Shown: positions 61,660 to 62,000 of the stretch, one piece after another
Position numbering within the stretch: the first letter of the stretch is position 1
How the letters are laid out: each line of letters begins with the position of its first letter
From: Symbiodinium natans
Taxonomy: Eukaryota > Sar > Dinophyceae > Suessiales > Symbiodiniaceae
Direction of reading: 5' to 3'
Assembly: GCA_905221605.1 (NCBI GenBank)
Contig: CAJNDS010002305.1
Location: 1 to 62,000 of the forward strand
Length of the DNA stretch: 62,000 nt
Program-made: the position numbers and the translations under genes
Notes under the pieces: generated by a model
Seen by the model: only the letters and a program-made list of their open reading frames with translations
Databases searched by the model: none
Told to the model about the DNA's origin: nothing

Positions 61660-62000
61660 GCCCCTGCCACGATGCGTCAACTCCTACTCACCGGTGCCTT
61701 TCAAGGATGACCTGAGAGCTAACAGGCGCAACACGAGTACAGAGGCGGCCTCCGCAAGGACTCGAAATCATTCGGGCCAAGCGCAATCATTTGAGGCGAC
61801 GCCTCTGCTGTGCTTAATGCACTCTAAGGGCGCTCCGACGGGCTGCACACATGAAGCAGAACTGTTTCATTGATGTGCAAGTATGCTTGATCTGGTCGGT
61901 TTGTGAGAGCGCCTTCTACGAAGCATCGTGCCCACTTAGGACACTGACACTGAGCCTTCAGAACTGAAAAAACTTTTCCATGGTATTGCCTGCAAACTCA

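Overview
Nuclear DNA of a eukaryote, most likely a dinoflagellate (Symbiodiniaceae or a relative). Four observations support this: (i) dozens of interstitial tracts of the plant/alveolate telomere unit TTTAGGG/CCCTAAA; (ii) short coding exons with introns that use non-canonical donors (GA and GC) and short direct repeats at the splice junctions; (iii) all recognisable host genes on one strand (minus); (iv) a sequence close to the dinoflagellate spliced leader. No tRNA, rRNA, CRISPR or prokaryotic gene organisation was recognised.

Layout. 1-2.7 kb: edge of a reverse-transcriptase fragment, an AT-rich island, then a SMYD-type SET-domain gene interrupted by a perfect palindromic element. 2.9-5.2 kb: telomeric tracts and foldbacks. 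6.7-8.7 kb: a multi-exon MFSD1-like transporter gene. 9.8-12.8 kb: telomeric tracts and one 184-aa ORF. 13.5-16.9 kb: a tandem array of four ~0.88 kb units carrying a coiled-coil exon. 17.3-25.3 kb: telomeric tracts (the longest ~420 bp), small inverted-repeat elements and a decayed terminal-repeat element. 25.5-26.6 kb: an intronless NAK-like kinase with unusual catalytic residues. 27-32.6 kb: weak exons and many telomeric tracts. 32.6-41.3 kb: one complete LTR retroelement. 41.3-62 kb: more telomeric tracts, small mobile elements, a prolyl-4-hydroxylase-type oxygenase gene, a long CA microsatellite, and a leucine-rich-repeat gene.

The main discovery is the 8,679-bp element at 32614-41292. 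It has two 206-bp LTRs differing at two positions, a 5-bp target duplication (CCCTA) inside a telomeric tract, a primer site matching the anticodon arm of initiator tRNA-Met (the copia/Ty5 half-tRNA mode), and a polypurine tract. Its coding region is long but holds no visible protease, integrase or reverse transcriptase. Instead it encodes WW-like, S1-like and SAM-like segments and six CCCH zinc fingers over frames apparently linked by -1 shifts, the first exactly at an A AAA AAG slippery heptamer. It is probably a young non-autonomous element mobilised in trans.

A second theme is several families of ~90-140 bp inverted-repeat elements. One copy lies inside the SMYD reading frame where an intron is needed, suggesting an introner-like family. 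Another family repeatedly abuts telomeric tracts at truncated ends, hinting that tract formation is linked to break repair or element movement. Exon borders below were read by eye; those called approximate are uncertain by tens of bases.
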